Shown: in pieces, positions 44,288 to 53,887 of the stretch | How positions within the stretch are numbered: the first letter of the stretch is position 1 | Layout: each line of letters opens with the position of its first letter | Assembly (NCBI RefSeq): GCF_014650075.1 | Contig: NZ_BMUG01000019.1 | Coordinates: 1-64,000 of the forward strand | Direction of reading: 5' to 3' | Length of the DNA: 64,000 bases | Source of the DNA: Streptomyces microflavus | GTDB lineage: Bacteria > Actinomycetota > Actinomycetes > Streptomycetales > Streptomycetaceae | Made by a program: the position numbers and the translations under genes | Notes under the pieces: model-generated | Database searches by the model: none | The model's input: the letters and a program-made list of their open reading frames with translations, nothing else | Told to the model about the DNA's origin: nothing

Positions 44288-46207
44288 TCAGGCCCCGCCC
44301 GGCTCCTGCTTCCCCCGGCCCACCGGCCCGCGCCCGGACAGCACCTCGCCGTACGCCTGCATCAGGTCCGGCAGCCGCAGCGTGGACAGGTCGTCCCGGG
44401 TCAGCGTCCCCGCGTAACCCGAGAGCCGCAGATCGCGGTAGGCGCAGCTCTTCTCGTACAGCGTGCGCAGGAAGCGGCCGTTGCCCAGCTCGTCGATCCA
44501 GCCCTGGTCCACCACATGGCCGCTGATGGAACGCAGTTCGTCGACCGCCTCCTCGTCCCACACGTCGTCGTTCTCCGCGGCCAGCACCGAGCCGATCGCG
44601 GTGAGTTCGAGCGGGCGGTAGCTGGGGAAGTCGACCCGGCTGGTGAAGCGGGAGGAGAGCCCCGGGTTGGTGGAGAGGAGGCGGTCCATGCCCTCCGGGT
44701 AGCCCGCGAGGATGACGACGAGATGGTCCCGGTTGTCCTCGGCCCGCTTCAGGAGGACCTGGAGGGCCTCGTCCCCGTACGCATCGCCCTTGCTGTAACC
44801 GGAGTTGGCCAGGCTGTACGCCTCGTCGACGAAGAGCACCCCGCCGAGCGCCGAGTCGATCAGGTCATTGGCCTTCACCGCCGTCTGCCCCAGGAACTCG
44901 CCCACCAGGTCCGAGCGTTGGGCCTCGATCAGATGGTCGCCGCCGAGCAGCCCCAGCGCGTAGAACACCCGGCCCAGGATGCGGGCCACCGTCGTCTTGC
45001 CGGTGCCCGAGGGGCCGGAGAAGACGAAGTGCCGCTTCGGCGGCTGGACCGGGAGCCCCTGCTCGGCCCGCAGCCGGGCCATGTTCAACTGCGCGGAGAG
45101 TGCCTTCACCTGCCGCTTGACGGGCTCCAGGCCGACCATGCGCTCCAGCTGGGCCAGCGCCTCGGCGAGCAGGACCGGATCACTCGGCCCGGCCGGGAAG
45201 GGCGGCGGCTTCCGGGTCCTCGTACGGCGCGCACCCTCGATGGGGACGGCCGGCGGTGGCGGCGGGTCCTCGCTGTCGCCGAGCAGTCCGGCGTCGCCCA
45301 CCGCCCACGACTCGCGGCTGTCCGCCGGCTCCGTGCCCAGCGCCGCGTCGCCGTCCACCAACGCCTCCGCCCCCGAACCCGCCGCACCTCCCGAGCCGAA
45401 GCCGGTCAGCATCACGGCGGCCAGATCGGCGGACTCGTCGTACCCGTCGCCCTCGGAGATCGCCGCTAGGCGGGCCGAGGTGTCCATGAACGCCGGGTCG
45501 ACCCGGTGCACCGCCCGGTACAGCGGCAGGGCGGCCGCACTGCGCCCGGTGCCCTCGTGGGCCCGCGCCAGCCAGTAGCGGAGCTCCTTGCGCTGCGGCT
45601 GCTCGCTGCGACAGCGCATCAGAGCGGCCGAGAGCAGGGGTTCCGCCTGCCCGTACATCTCCAGCCGCACCCGGGCCATACCGCCGAAGAGCCCCGCCTC
45701 TATGCCCAGCATCGGATCGTCGACGAGCTGCTCGGTGTACCGCACGAGCTGCTCCCAGTCCTTGACCAGATACGAGCGGCAGGCGTGCAGGAACCGCACC
45801 TGCGGGTCCGCGTCCACCGGCGGCAGCCCCGCCAACGCCCGGTCCAGCTCCGGCACATGGCGTCCGTCCAGCCAGTGCGAGGCGTGGGCGAGCAGCAGAT
45901 CGCGCGGGCTCTCCAGCAACGGCTGCACCCACCATCCCAGCCAGTACCAGGAGTTGAGCGGCCGCCGGTGCCGGGTCCGCTGTTCGCCGAAGCGGTCGCG
46001 GTGCCGGTACATACGTAACAGAGCCGTGGCGGTGTCGATGCGCAGCGCATGGAGGCCGAGCCAGCCGTCCGCCATGCCGGGATCGATCCGTACCGCAGCT
46101 CTGAACTCCTCCTCCGCCTGCGGGTAGGCGCCCATCGTGTAGGCGTCCATGCCACGCAGCCAGGCGAGGTCGGCGGGGGCCTGTGCGCCCTGTGTGCCGA
46201 TGTCCAT
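44288..46207 (-). CDS. TPR-AAA+ ATPase, EccA/CbbX-like
   Basis: A 639-residue protein. The N-terminal ~310 residues are TPR-like helices (MDAYTMGAYPQAEEEFRAAVRIDPGMADGWLGL at the start; region only), followed by an acidic, Pro-rich linker and a CbbX-type AAA+ domain. Walker A is GPSGTGKTTVA (about 396), Walker B GVLFVDEAY (about 454), and NPGLSSRF carries the sensor/Arg-finger residues. This TPR plus CbbX build is that of EccA, the type VII secretion ATPase, but no ESX genes are in the window, so a substrate cannot be named. The start at 46207 is chosen over a 37-codon extension because GGGGGA precedes it. Confidence 0.88.
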   Translation of the reverse strand: MDIGTQGAQAPADLAWLRGMDAYTMGAYPQAEEEFRAAVRIDPGMADGWLGLHALRIDTATALLRMYRHRDRFGEQRTRHRRPLNSWYWLGWWVQPLLESPRDLLLAHASHWLDGRHVPELDRALAGLPPVDADPQVRFLHACRSYLVKDWEQLVRYTEQLVDDPMLGIEAGLFGGMARVRLEMYGQAEPLLSAALMRCRSEQPQRKELRYWLARAHEGTGRSAAALPLYRAVHRVDPAFMDTSARLAAISEGDGYDESADLAAVMLTGFGSGGAAGSGAEALVDGDAALGTEPADSRESWAVGDAGLLGDSEDPPPPPAVPIEGARRTRTRKPPPFPAGPSDPVLLAEALAQLERMVGLEPVKRQVKALSAQLNMARLRAEQGLPVQPPKRHFVFSGPSGTGKTTVARILGRVFYALGLLGGDHLIEAQRSDLVGEFLGQTAVKANDLIDSALGGVLFVDEAYSLANSGYSKGDAYGDEALQVLLKRAEDNRDHLVVILAGYPEGMDRLLSTNPGLSSRFTSRVDFPSYRPLELTAIGSVLAAENDDVWDEEAVDELRSISGHVVDQGWIDELGNGRFLRTLYEKSCAYRDLRLSGYAGTLTRDDLSTLRLPDLMQAYGEVLSGRGPVGRGKQEPGGA

Positions 46208-46566
46208 CAGGTCCCCCACGCCAACCGTTCCCCCAGGATGTCCCGCCCGCACAGCATGCCCACCGGAGCGTGCCGAATCACTGCGCGGAGGAAGGGAATT
46301 GACCGCACCGAGGTGCATCGTACCTGCGCAGGGGGGAGCGGACGGGCCGGAAGCGGATCATGCGGGCGGTGACCGAGGGTGAACGGATCGCTCTGCGTGG
46401 TCGCCGGGCGGCGGTGCGCGCACAGGACGAAGCCCCCGATCACGGGGGAACAACCGGGGGCTTCGCGTCTGCGGGGGCTCCGAAAAGCCGCACAATGAGA
46501 ACGTAAGACCAGTACGGCCCCTCGGTCAAGCCGAGTTGAGGCACTTCCCGGCTGAATTCCGACTGC
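46208..46566 (-). other. gene-free region between P-loop kinase and AAA+ ATPase
   Basis: No supported gene in 359 bp. It contains the kinase gene's terminator (46428-46465) and the presumed promoter of the AAA+ gene, which I could not pinpoint. GGAATTGACC at 46294-46303 reads on the + strand and has no matching -10. Confidence 0.5.
46428..46465 (-). terminator. terminator hairpin after the P-loop kinase gene
   Basis: CGAAGCCCCCG / CGGGGGCTTCG is a perfect 11-bp stem with a 16-nt loop, about 100 nt past the kinase stop on the minus strand. Confidence 0.7.
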
Positions 46567-47196
46567 TCAGTACGGGGGAGCACCGCGCCTACCGTCGGTG
46601 ACGAAACGGTTCACTCCCGCTGTCGAACCGGGCCCCTCCTGCCACGCGTACCCCTCCGTCAACTGGCGTACCAGGACGTCGGCGTAGGGGCGCGAAGGGT
46701 CCCCGGCGAAGTGCGTCTCCTCGGCGGTGGTCCACCCGTCCCAGAACTCCGTGAGCTCCGCGCCGTCCCGCGCCCTGCCGCGCCCCCAGGAGACCGACCG
46801 CCCCAGCTCCATCCAGCAGAGCGCCGCCAGCCACGGCCGCACCTCCGCCCGGCCCGCCCCGACGCCCTCGACCAGCACCACCGGTGCCGGGTCCAGGGTC
46901 CGCGCCGGACCGAAGCGCCGCTCGGTCCAGTCGTACGGGGCGTACCGGGCCTCCTCGCCGCGCGAGAGGGGCAGGAGCACCTGCTCCCGCAGCCGCCCCA
47001 CCCAGCCGAACAGCTCCTCGTGGGTGGCGAGATCGTCCAGATGAAGCACCGGCGCACCTCCGAGGGCCGCCGCGAGCCGGGCGGCGAAGGTGCTCTTGCC
47101 GGACCCCGCGTGCCCGTCCACCGCGACGAGCCGGACCGGCCCGCAGGACGGCGGGAGCGAGCGCAGGGCGTCGGCGTGGCGGGCCAGGTCGTTCAT
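46567..47196 (-). CDS. uridine kinase-like P-loop protein
   Basis: A 209-residue P-loop phosphotransferase. Walker A is VAVDGHAGSGKSTFAARLA (about residues 23-41), followed by VLHLDDLATHEELFGW, which fits the nucleoside/panthothenate-kinase-like fold, and APVVLVEGVGAG as the strand-3 acidic motif. The C-terminal RPYADVLVRQLTEGYAWQEGP is conserved in actinobacterial homologues as I recall. Probably phosphorylates a nucleoside or small metabolite; the substrate is not determined. Divergent from the C39 peptidase gene. Confidence 0.82.
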   Translation of the reverse strand: MNDLARHADALRSLPPSCGPVRLVAVDGHAGSGKSTFAARLAAALGGAPVLHLDDLATHEELFGWVGRLREQVLLPLSRGEEARYAPYDWTERRFGPARTLDPAPVVLVEGVGAGRAEVRPWLAALCWMELGRSVSWGRGRARDGAELTEFWDGWTTAEETHFAGDPSRPYADVLVRQLTEGYAWQEGPGSTAGVNRFVTDGRRGAPPY

Positions 47197-47381
47197 GGTC
47201 CCAGGGTACGGGCCCGGCGCCGGCGGCCCCGGCCCACCGCAGGTCACGCCAGTGGTCCAGACCCATATTGGTGGCGCGGCGCAGGCCGAATCACTGGCCC
47301 GACCGAGCCGGGAGGCGGGATAGTTGGCGCACCGATCGGCATCCGCAGCCCCACTCCCACCCATGACCGGGGGTCTCGCCC

Positions 47382-48758
47382 ATGACCAGTCCGACCTCAC
47401 GCAGGACCGTCCTGACCGCCGCCGTCGCGGCGGCGGCAGGCGCCGGCGCCGCCGCATCCGCCGGACCCGCGGCGGCCGCGCCCGGATCGACGCCTTCCGT
47501 CCGGCCCTCCGCACCCCGGGCGGCAGCACCCCTCGTGGACAACCGCTTCTGGCACACGTACACCGACTGGCGCTGGGGCTCCGGCGACGGCACCCGGGTC
47601 CTCGCGGGCGTCCGCCCCGGCCTGCAGATCGCCACCCCGGCCGGCCGCACCGACTACACCGACCCGCACACCGGGAAGACGGCCGCCTGGGAGTACGCCA
47701 CCTGGACCTCGCCCGTCCACCGCTCCGCGGTCCCCGCCACCGAGCTGATCACCTCCTGGAACGCCCGTACGCCCGCGGGCACCTGGATCGCGGTCGAGCT
47801 GGGCGCCACCTACGCGGACTCCACCGCCACCCCCTGGTTCGTGATGGGCCGCTGGGCCTCGGGCGACGGAGACATCCGCCGCACCTCGGTGGACGACCAG
47901 GGCGACCCGCACAGCTCCGTCTGGACCGACACCCTCTCCGTGGACGACGCGGCGAGCGGCGTACGGTTCGCCGCGTTCCGTATCCGCCTCACCCTGTACC
48001 GCACCCCCGGCAGTCGCCTCACCCCCACCGTCCGGCGCGTCGGCGCGATGGCCTCCGACATCCCCGACCGCTTCACGGTCCCGGCGAGCACCCCGGCCCA
48101 CGCCCGCGAACTGCGGGTCCCGCGCTACTCCCAGAACGTCCACATCGGCCAGTACCCCGAGTACGACAACGGCGGCGAGGCGTGGTGCAGCCCCACCTCC
48201 TCGCAGATGATCGTCGAGTACTGGGGCCGCCGGCCCACCGCCGAGGACCTCGCCTGGGTCAGGCCGGGCCTGCCCGACCCCCAGGTCTGCCACGCCGCCC
48301 GCTACACCTACGACCACCAGTACGGCGGCTGCGGAAACTGGCCCTTCAACGCCGCCTACGCCGCCACCTACCGGGACCTGAACGCGGTCGTCACCCGCCT
48401 CAGCTCGCTCACCGACCTGGAGCGGCTTGTCCGCGCCGGAATCCCCGTCATCACCTCGCAGTCCTTCCTGGAGGCGGAGCTGCCCGGAGCGGGCTACGGG
48501 ACGGCGGGCCATCTGATGACGGTGGTCGGCTTCACCCCCGAGGGCGATGTGATCGCCAACGACCCCGCGTCCCCGGACAACGCGGCGGTGCGCCGCGTCT
48601 ACCCGCGGCGGGCCTGGGAGAACATCTGGCTCCGGACGAAGCGCTACGACGCGAGCGGCCGGGTCAGGAGCGGTACGGGCGGGGTCTGTTACGTCTTCTG
48701 GCCCTCGGGTCCGACGCCCGGACAGCGCAGCGTCCTGCGCTCGCTCGGTCTGCTGTGA
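47382..48758 (+). CDS. secreted C39-like cysteine peptidase
   Basis: A 458-residue exported protein. The N-terminus TSPTSRRTVLTAAVAAAAGA has the twin-arginine pattern S-R-R-T-V-L, followed by a hydrophobic stretch and APGS. The middle is a beta-rich domain (about 50-220). The peptidase_C39_2 domain (about 240-445) has the active Cys in EAWCSPTSS, His in AGHLMTVVGF and Asp in VIANDPASP. Substrate unknown; the family may process extracellular peptides or glycopeptides. Standalone gene, divergent from the kinase. Confidence 0.9.
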   Translation: MTSPTSRRTVLTAAVAAAAGAGAAASAGPAAAAPGSTPSVRPSAPRAAAPLVDNRFWHTYTDWRWGSGDGTRVLAGVRPGLQIATPAGRTDYTDPHTGKTAAWEYATWTSPVHRSAVPATELITSWNARTPAGTWIAVELGATYADSTATPWFVMGRWASGDGDIRRTSVDDQGDPHSSVWTDTLSVDDAASGVRFAAFRIRLTLYRTPGSRLTPTVRRVGAMASDIPDRFTVPASTPAHARELRVPRYSQNVHIGQYPEYDNGGEAWCSPTSSQMIVEYWGRRPTAEDLAWVRPGLPDPQVCHAARYTYDHQYGGCGNWPFNAAYAATYRDLNAVVTRLSSLTDLERLVRAGIPVITSQSFLEAELPGAGYGTAGHLMTVVGFTPEGDVIANDPASPDNAAVRRVYPRRAWENIWLRTKRYDASGRVRSGTGGVCYVFWPSGPTPGQRSVLRSLGLL

Positions 48759-48815
48759 GCGGGTCCGGCCCCCAGCCGCAGCGAGGCCAACGCGGCACAG
48801 GGGCAAGGGAGTTGC

Positions 48816-49274
48816 CGCGACTATCCGGTCGACCGGGAGGCCGGCGACCGGATCGGTGAGCTGCACCCCGGCATTGGGGAGTACGCGAAGGCGGACCGGC
48901 TGTTCCTGGGGCGGGCGGTGCGCCACCTGGCCGAGGAGCGGGGCATCCGGCAGTTCCTGGACATCGGGACGGGGCTGCCGAGCGCCGACAACACGCACGA
49001 GGTCGCCCAGCGCGTCGCCCCCGACACGCGGGTCGTCAGCCACCTCGTCCTGTCCCACACGGTCACGCACCCCGACATGCCGGACGTGGACGAGGCGGTG
49101 GCGTTCTGGAACGAGAACGGCACCCCGAAGCTCACACAGCGGACCCCGGCCGCCGTGGCGCGCTACTTCGACGGCTTGGAGCTGCTCGAACCAGGGGTGG
49201 TGTCCTGCTCCGCGTGGCGGCCGGAGAAGCCGGCGCCGGACGTTGCGATGTACGCGGGCGTCGACCGTAAGTGA
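48816..49274 (+). pseudogene. remnant of SAM-dependent methyltransferase (DUF574 family)
   Basis: In frame from about 48819 the DNA reads DYPVDREAGDRIGE, LFLGRAVRHLAEERGIRQFLDIGTG and LPSADNTHEVAQRVAPDTRVV, the start of a DUF574 S-adenosyl methyltransferase (normally ~270 residues). It then jumps straight to SHLVLSHTVTHPD and continues to the normal C-terminus (ARYFDGLELLEPGVV, PDVAMYAGVDRK). About 80-90 residues of the core, including the ribose-binding acidic loop, are missing in frame, and the N-terminal start region is lost. The longest ATG/GTG-started piece is 48918-49274. It is probably nonfunctional. Confidence 0.8.
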
Positions 49275-49330
49275 AGCCACGGTGAGGCGCTCGACCGGGT
49301 GGTCCCGGCCGAGCGCCCCGTACCGGACCG

Positions 49331-50842
49331 TCAGGCGCTACGCCGTCGCCGGACCGCCCCCGCCACCACGTCGACCACGAGGAACCCGGCCAGGGTCACT
49401 CCCAGGAGCGGCAGCGCCCAGCCCAGGGCGATGACCGCAGGGATGCCCAGGACGAGGACCGGCAGCGGGAGCCGTCGCCACGCCCCGCGCTCGGGGGCCC
49501 GGCCGGCGAGGGCCCGGCGGTCGTCGCGAGTGGGACGCCGCTGCCACCACATGCGGTAACCCCAGACGATCACCGCCGTCAGGCCGAGCGCCACGAGCGC
49601 CAGCACGATCTGGTTGACGACCCCGAACAGCACGCCCATGTGCCCCTGCACGCCCAGCTTGCTGAGCTTGGACAGGGCCGGGTGGTCGGCCCAGTAGGTG
49701 CGTGCGGTGATCTCGCCGCCGCCGGCGACGTCCACGGCGACCCGGTCGTAGTGCACCGGCCAGACGTTGTCGTTCTGCGCCACGGTCCACGCGCTCGCCG
49801 CGTCCGCCGCGGGCGTGACCACCACCGTGCCGCCGAGACCCGCGGCCCGGGCCGCCGTGAGGGCGGCGTCGAAGCCGGCCGGGTCGGCGTCGGCCGCCTT
49901 GTCGCCGGAACCGCCGTGCTCAGCGTGTTCCGAGTGGTCCTCGGCGGGAGCCTCCGCCCCCGGGAGCGCGGTGTCGAGGGCCGGGGCGTTGCCGTTCGCC
50001 GCGTCCAGCAGCCGCCCGAACCGCTCACCCGCGTAACCCGACCAGGTCAGGCCGGTGGCGCTCAGGAAGAGAAGTGCCAGCGCGAGCCACACACCGGTGG
50101 CCGCGTGCCAGCTGCGGGTCCGGCGCACCCCACGGGCCTTGCGGTCCGGAAGCAGCACGCCCCGCGCCGACTTCGCACGCTGTCCCCGGCTGCGCCCGAT
50201 CCACAGGACGAGGCCGCCCGCGACGGCCACCCACAGCCAGCTCGCTGCGACCTCGGAGTACAGGCGGCCGGTCTCGCCGAGGTGGAGGTTGCGGTGGAGG
50301 TCGTCGAGCCAGGTGGTGAGCGGTGTCGACCCGAACCAGGTCGTCAGCTCACCCCGTACCTCGGCGGTGTACGGGTCCACGAACACCGTGCGCTGGTTCT
50401 CGCCCAGCTCCGGCACCGCGAGCACCACCCGGGTGGTGTCCTCCGGGCCCGCCGGGGTGATCACCGACGCCGTGGTGCCCTCGGGGTACGCCGCCCGCGC
50501 GGCGGCTATCTGCTCCGCCAGCGGACGGGGCTCGTCCCCGACCCGCTCGACCCGCAGCCGGTCGCCGTACACGAACTGGTCGAGCTGGGGCGTGAAGGTG
50601 TAGGCCAGCCCGGTCACCGCGGCGACCAGCAGGAAGGGGGCGACGAGCACCCCGGCGTAGAAGTGCAGCCGGACCAGGAGGTGCCGTACGGCCTCCCAGG
50701 AGCGGGCCGGCCGCGGCTGGTCGGAGGCGGGTTTCGCGACGCCGTCGGGTCTGCCGGAGTCCGGTTCGCCCGTCGCTGTGCCGGTCGTGGTGCCGGTCGG
50801 ATCGTGGTCGTTCTGCGGTATTTCTTCGGTGGTGTGAGACAT
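49331..50842 (-). CDS. PepSY-associated transmembrane protein
   Basis: A 503-residue membrane protein of the PepSY_TM type. TM1 is HLLVRLHFYAGVLVAPFLLVAAVTGLAYTF; the conserved LHRNLHLGETGRLYSEVAASWLW and GYAGERFG follow; further TM helices lie at about 205-225, 255-275, 395-420 and 450-480. A large extracytoplasmic part contains a His-rich stretch (EDHSEHAEHGGSG) and PepSY-like beta segments. Members often act in metal or heme reduction/uptake. The ATG at 50842 follows GGAG. Transcribed after the His-rich membrane protein gene, 170 nt away. Confidence 0.88.
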   Translation of the reverse strand: MSHTTEEIPQNDHDPTGTTTGTATGEPDSGRPDGVAKPASDQPRPARSWEAVRHLLVRLHFYAGVLVAPFLLVAAVTGLAYTFTPQLDQFVYGDRLRVERVGDEPRPLAEQIAAARAAYPEGTTASVITPAGPEDTTRVVLAVPELGENQRTVFVDPYTAEVRGELTTWFGSTPLTTWLDDLHRNLHLGETGRLYSEVAASWLWVAVAGGLVLWIGRSRGQRAKSARGVLLPDRKARGVRRTRSWHAATGVWLALALLFLSATGLTWSGYAGERFGRLLDAANGNAPALDTALPGAEAPAEDHSEHAEHGGSGDKAADADPAGFDAALTAARAAGLGGTVVVTPAADAASAWTVAQNDNVWPVHYDRVAVDVAGGGEITARTYWADHPALSKLSKLGVQGHMGVLFGVVNQIVLALVALGLTAVIVWGYRMWWQRRPTRDDRRALAGRAPERGAWRRLPLPVLVLGIPAVIALGWALPLLGVTLAGFLVVDVVAGAVRRRRSA

Positions 50843-51012
50843 GGGTGCTCCTCGGAGGGCAGGCCGCAGGGAGACTCCGTGGACCTGCCGGTGGGGGACC
50901 GGGTCCTGCCCGGGCGGTGGGAAGCGGTGGCGGCCGCGCCCTGACGGCTCCCGCACGCATGCCTCATGGACGCCCGATCACATCCGGCGTCCGAGGCTGG
51001 GTGGGGAGGCTG

Positions 51013-51603
51013 TCAGGCCACGGCCGCCGACGGCGGCCCACGCCGGTGGCGGGAGCGGGCGAGGAGCGCCCCGAACCGGATCCGCGCGACCACCGGCGGC
51101 GCCGGGCGCAGCCGGGGAAGGCAGGGGAGCGACGGCAGGGGCCGGAGGGCGACGCGGGGGACGACCAGGGCCGCGAGGCGTCGCAGCACCCGCTCGCCGT
51201 GGATCACGCAGAGGGCCGTGCCGAGCGTGGCCGCCCCGTGCGCCAGGGTCATCCCGGCGTCCATGACGTGCCCGCCGGAGTGCCCGGCCATGGGGTGCTC
51301 ATGTCCGGCCGGCATGCCGGAGTGCTGGGCTCCGCCGGGCGCCTCCGAGAGGAAGTGGAAGGCGCCGTGCAGGGCGAACTGGGTGGAGCCCAGCACCAGC
51401 GTCACGACGTCGAAGCGGCGTCGCCGGCCGCCGAAGAGGAGCGCCCCCTGCACGCTCAGGGCGAGGAACAGGAGGGCGAGCACTCCCGCGCCGGGCAGCC
51501 GTCCGCCCGCCACGACATGGCTCACGGCACCGAGAAGCAGGCATGCGGAACCGCAGAGCAGGCCCCTGGCCGCTCGCGTCGGCCAGCCGCCCCGTGCACG
51601 CAT
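51013..51603 (-). CDS. His-rich membrane protein of unknown function
   Basis: A 196-residue protein with about four hydrophobic helices (GLLCGSACLLLGAVSHVVAGG, LPGAGVLALLFLALSVQGALL, VVTLVLGSTQFALHGAFHFL, MTLAHGAATLGTALCVIHG) and a His/Met-rich loop (QHSGMPAGHEHPMAGHSGGH) between helices 3 and 4. Such loops bind Cu or other soft metals. It lies upstream of the PepSY gene on the same strand, so the two may form a metal-related unit; this is inference. The ATG at 51603 lacks a clear Shine-Dalgarno sequence; a GTG at 51834 would add 77 residues encoded by the 12-bp repeat region and is less likely. Confidence 0.7.
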   Translation of the reverse strand: MRARGGWPTRAARGLLCGSACLLLGAVSHVVAGGRLPGAGVLALLFLALSVQGALLFGGRRRRFDVVTLVLGSTQFALHGAFHFLSEAPGGAQHSGMPAGHEHPMAGHSGGHVMDAGMTLAHGAATLGTALCVIHGERVLRRLAALVVPRVALRPLPSLPCLPRLRPAPPVVARIRFGALLARSRHRRGPPSAAVA

Positions 51604-51986
51604 GGAGACAAGGTAGCCATCCGCCGCGCACGCTCCGCCCCGGGGGCCTCCGGCGCTGTCTCTTCCCACGCGGTCTCTTCCCATGGGGCAGTAGTCGGCC
51701 AGATGGCCGAAAAAGTTCCCGTACGACTTCCCGTACGACTTCCCTGACGACTTCACGTACGGAATCCCGTACGAAGTTTTTGCCGGCTGTCCTGTGGCGT
51801 CGCCCACAGCGCCCCCGGCCCGCCTCGGCTCCACGGGCCCCGGAACCCTTGCCGTATCAGGGGACCGGGCCGTCCCCGGGCCGGCCGCGCCGTGACCCGT
51901 ATCTCGTTTCGCGCCGCGCGCCGCGCTGGCACTGTGGTCGGGTCACGGGGGGACCTCAGCCGGAGCCCGACGAAGAGCGAGACGCC
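51604..51986. other. gene-poor region with 12-bp repeat array
   Basis: Between the His-rich membrane protein (minus) and a small + strand gene. The only clear structure is the 12-bp repeat array at 51716-51777; the rest shows no supported gene. Confidence 0.5.
51716..51777. repeat. array of five 12-bp repeats with CGTACG core
   Basis: TTCCCGTACGAC (51716), TTCCCGTACGAC (51728), TTCCCTGACGAC (51740), TTCACGTACGGA (51752) and TCCCGTACGAAG (51765) run with an exact 12-nt period, shifting by one for the last copy. Four contain the palindrome CGTACG. It is about 110-175 bp upstream of the His-rich membrane protein start. Confidence 0.8.
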
Positions 51987-52142
51987 ATGACCGCGACCAC
52001 CGCCGCACAGAACGCCCACCACGCCCGCCGCGCCCGTACCGGGGGCCCGGACGACGACGGCCCCGGGCTGCTGGAGCACCTCGCGGGCTGGGCCCTCGTG
52101 GTCGTGCTCGCCATGTTCGTCACCCAGGCCGGGCTGATGTGA
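51987..52142 (+). CDS. small single-pass membrane protein
   Basis: A 51-residue protein: a hydrophilic N-terminal half (MTATTAAQNAHHARRARTGG) and one C-terminal hydrophobic helix (LLEHLAGWALVVVLAMFVTQ) ending in AGLM. Codon use has the strong third-position GC expected of real genes here. GAAGAGCGAG precedes the ATG. Function is unknown and the gene call rests on composition and the terminator-like hairpin that follows. Confidence 0.45.
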   Translation: MTATTAAQNAHHARRARTGGPDDDGPGLLEHLAGWALVVVLAMFVTQAGLM

Positions 52143-52170
52143 CCCCGCCCCGGCCCCCGGAGCCGCGAAA

Positions 52171-52201
52171 GGGGTGGGGCGCCCGGCCGGCACCCCACCC
52201 C
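52171..52201. terminator. terminator hairpin between the small gene and second chitinase
   Basis: GGGGTGGGG / CCCCACCCC is a 9-bp stem with a 13-nt loop, placed between the convergent 51987 gene and the second chitinase. Confidence 0.65.
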
Positions 52202-52227
52202 CGCGGTCCGCGTACTTCCGTGACCGG

Positions 52228-53502
<1,275 letters not shown>

Positions 53503-53609
53503 CGTGGCTCCTCGTGGGGGAGGGCTGGTGCGTGGGGGGTGCCGGTCGAACTCCGGGCCGTACGCGCCCGGTTTGGCATGAACGCGGTAACGCGTTCGGT
53601 GGAACCGTA

Positions 53610-53625
53610 GAAGGACTAGACCAGT
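53610..53625 (-). promoter_or_regulatory. DasR-like (dre) box 1 of the second chitinase
   Basis: GAAGGACTAGACCAGT shares 12 consecutive bases (GGACTAGACCAG) with box 1 of the large chitinase. Confidence 0.75.
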
Positions 53626-53631
53626 CGGGTC

Positions 53632-53647
53632 AATGGTTCGGACCAAT
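53632..53647 (-). promoter_or_regulatory. DasR-like (dre) box 2 of the second chitinase
   Basis: AATGGTTCGGACCAAT keeps GGT...GACC symmetry. The boxes are 22 nt apart start to start, the same as at the large chitinase. Confidence 0.7.
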
Positions 53648-53887
53648 TCGCCGATCTTCGGACCCCTCCATCCCCTCCGACCAGGCCGTTACCCCGTGAC
53701 GGAAGGCATCCGATCGGGCATACTCAACCCGCTACAGCCGCTGACCCGCGCCCCCCGAGACCCGGGAGGGCAGGATCGGCTGGGCAGTCTGTTTTTCCCG
53801 GCTCCGTTCCGGGAGATCACCCGGCGGCGCCTCTCACACCCCGAGCGCGCGACCGTCGCAACGCCCGACAGGGAGGAGAGCGCCGTC

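Noticed and set aside
46440..46530. tRNA-like or small RNA-like sequence next to the kinase terminator
   Set aside because: No acceptor/anticodon/T-arm arrangement or TTCRA box could be fitted; the block is better explained as a terminator and flank.
51604..51834. N-terminal extension of the His-rich membrane protein through the 12-bp repeats
   Set aside because: The extension encodes repetitive SYGK-like sequence with weak third-position GC bias, and no homologous extension is known to me; kept as an alternative only.
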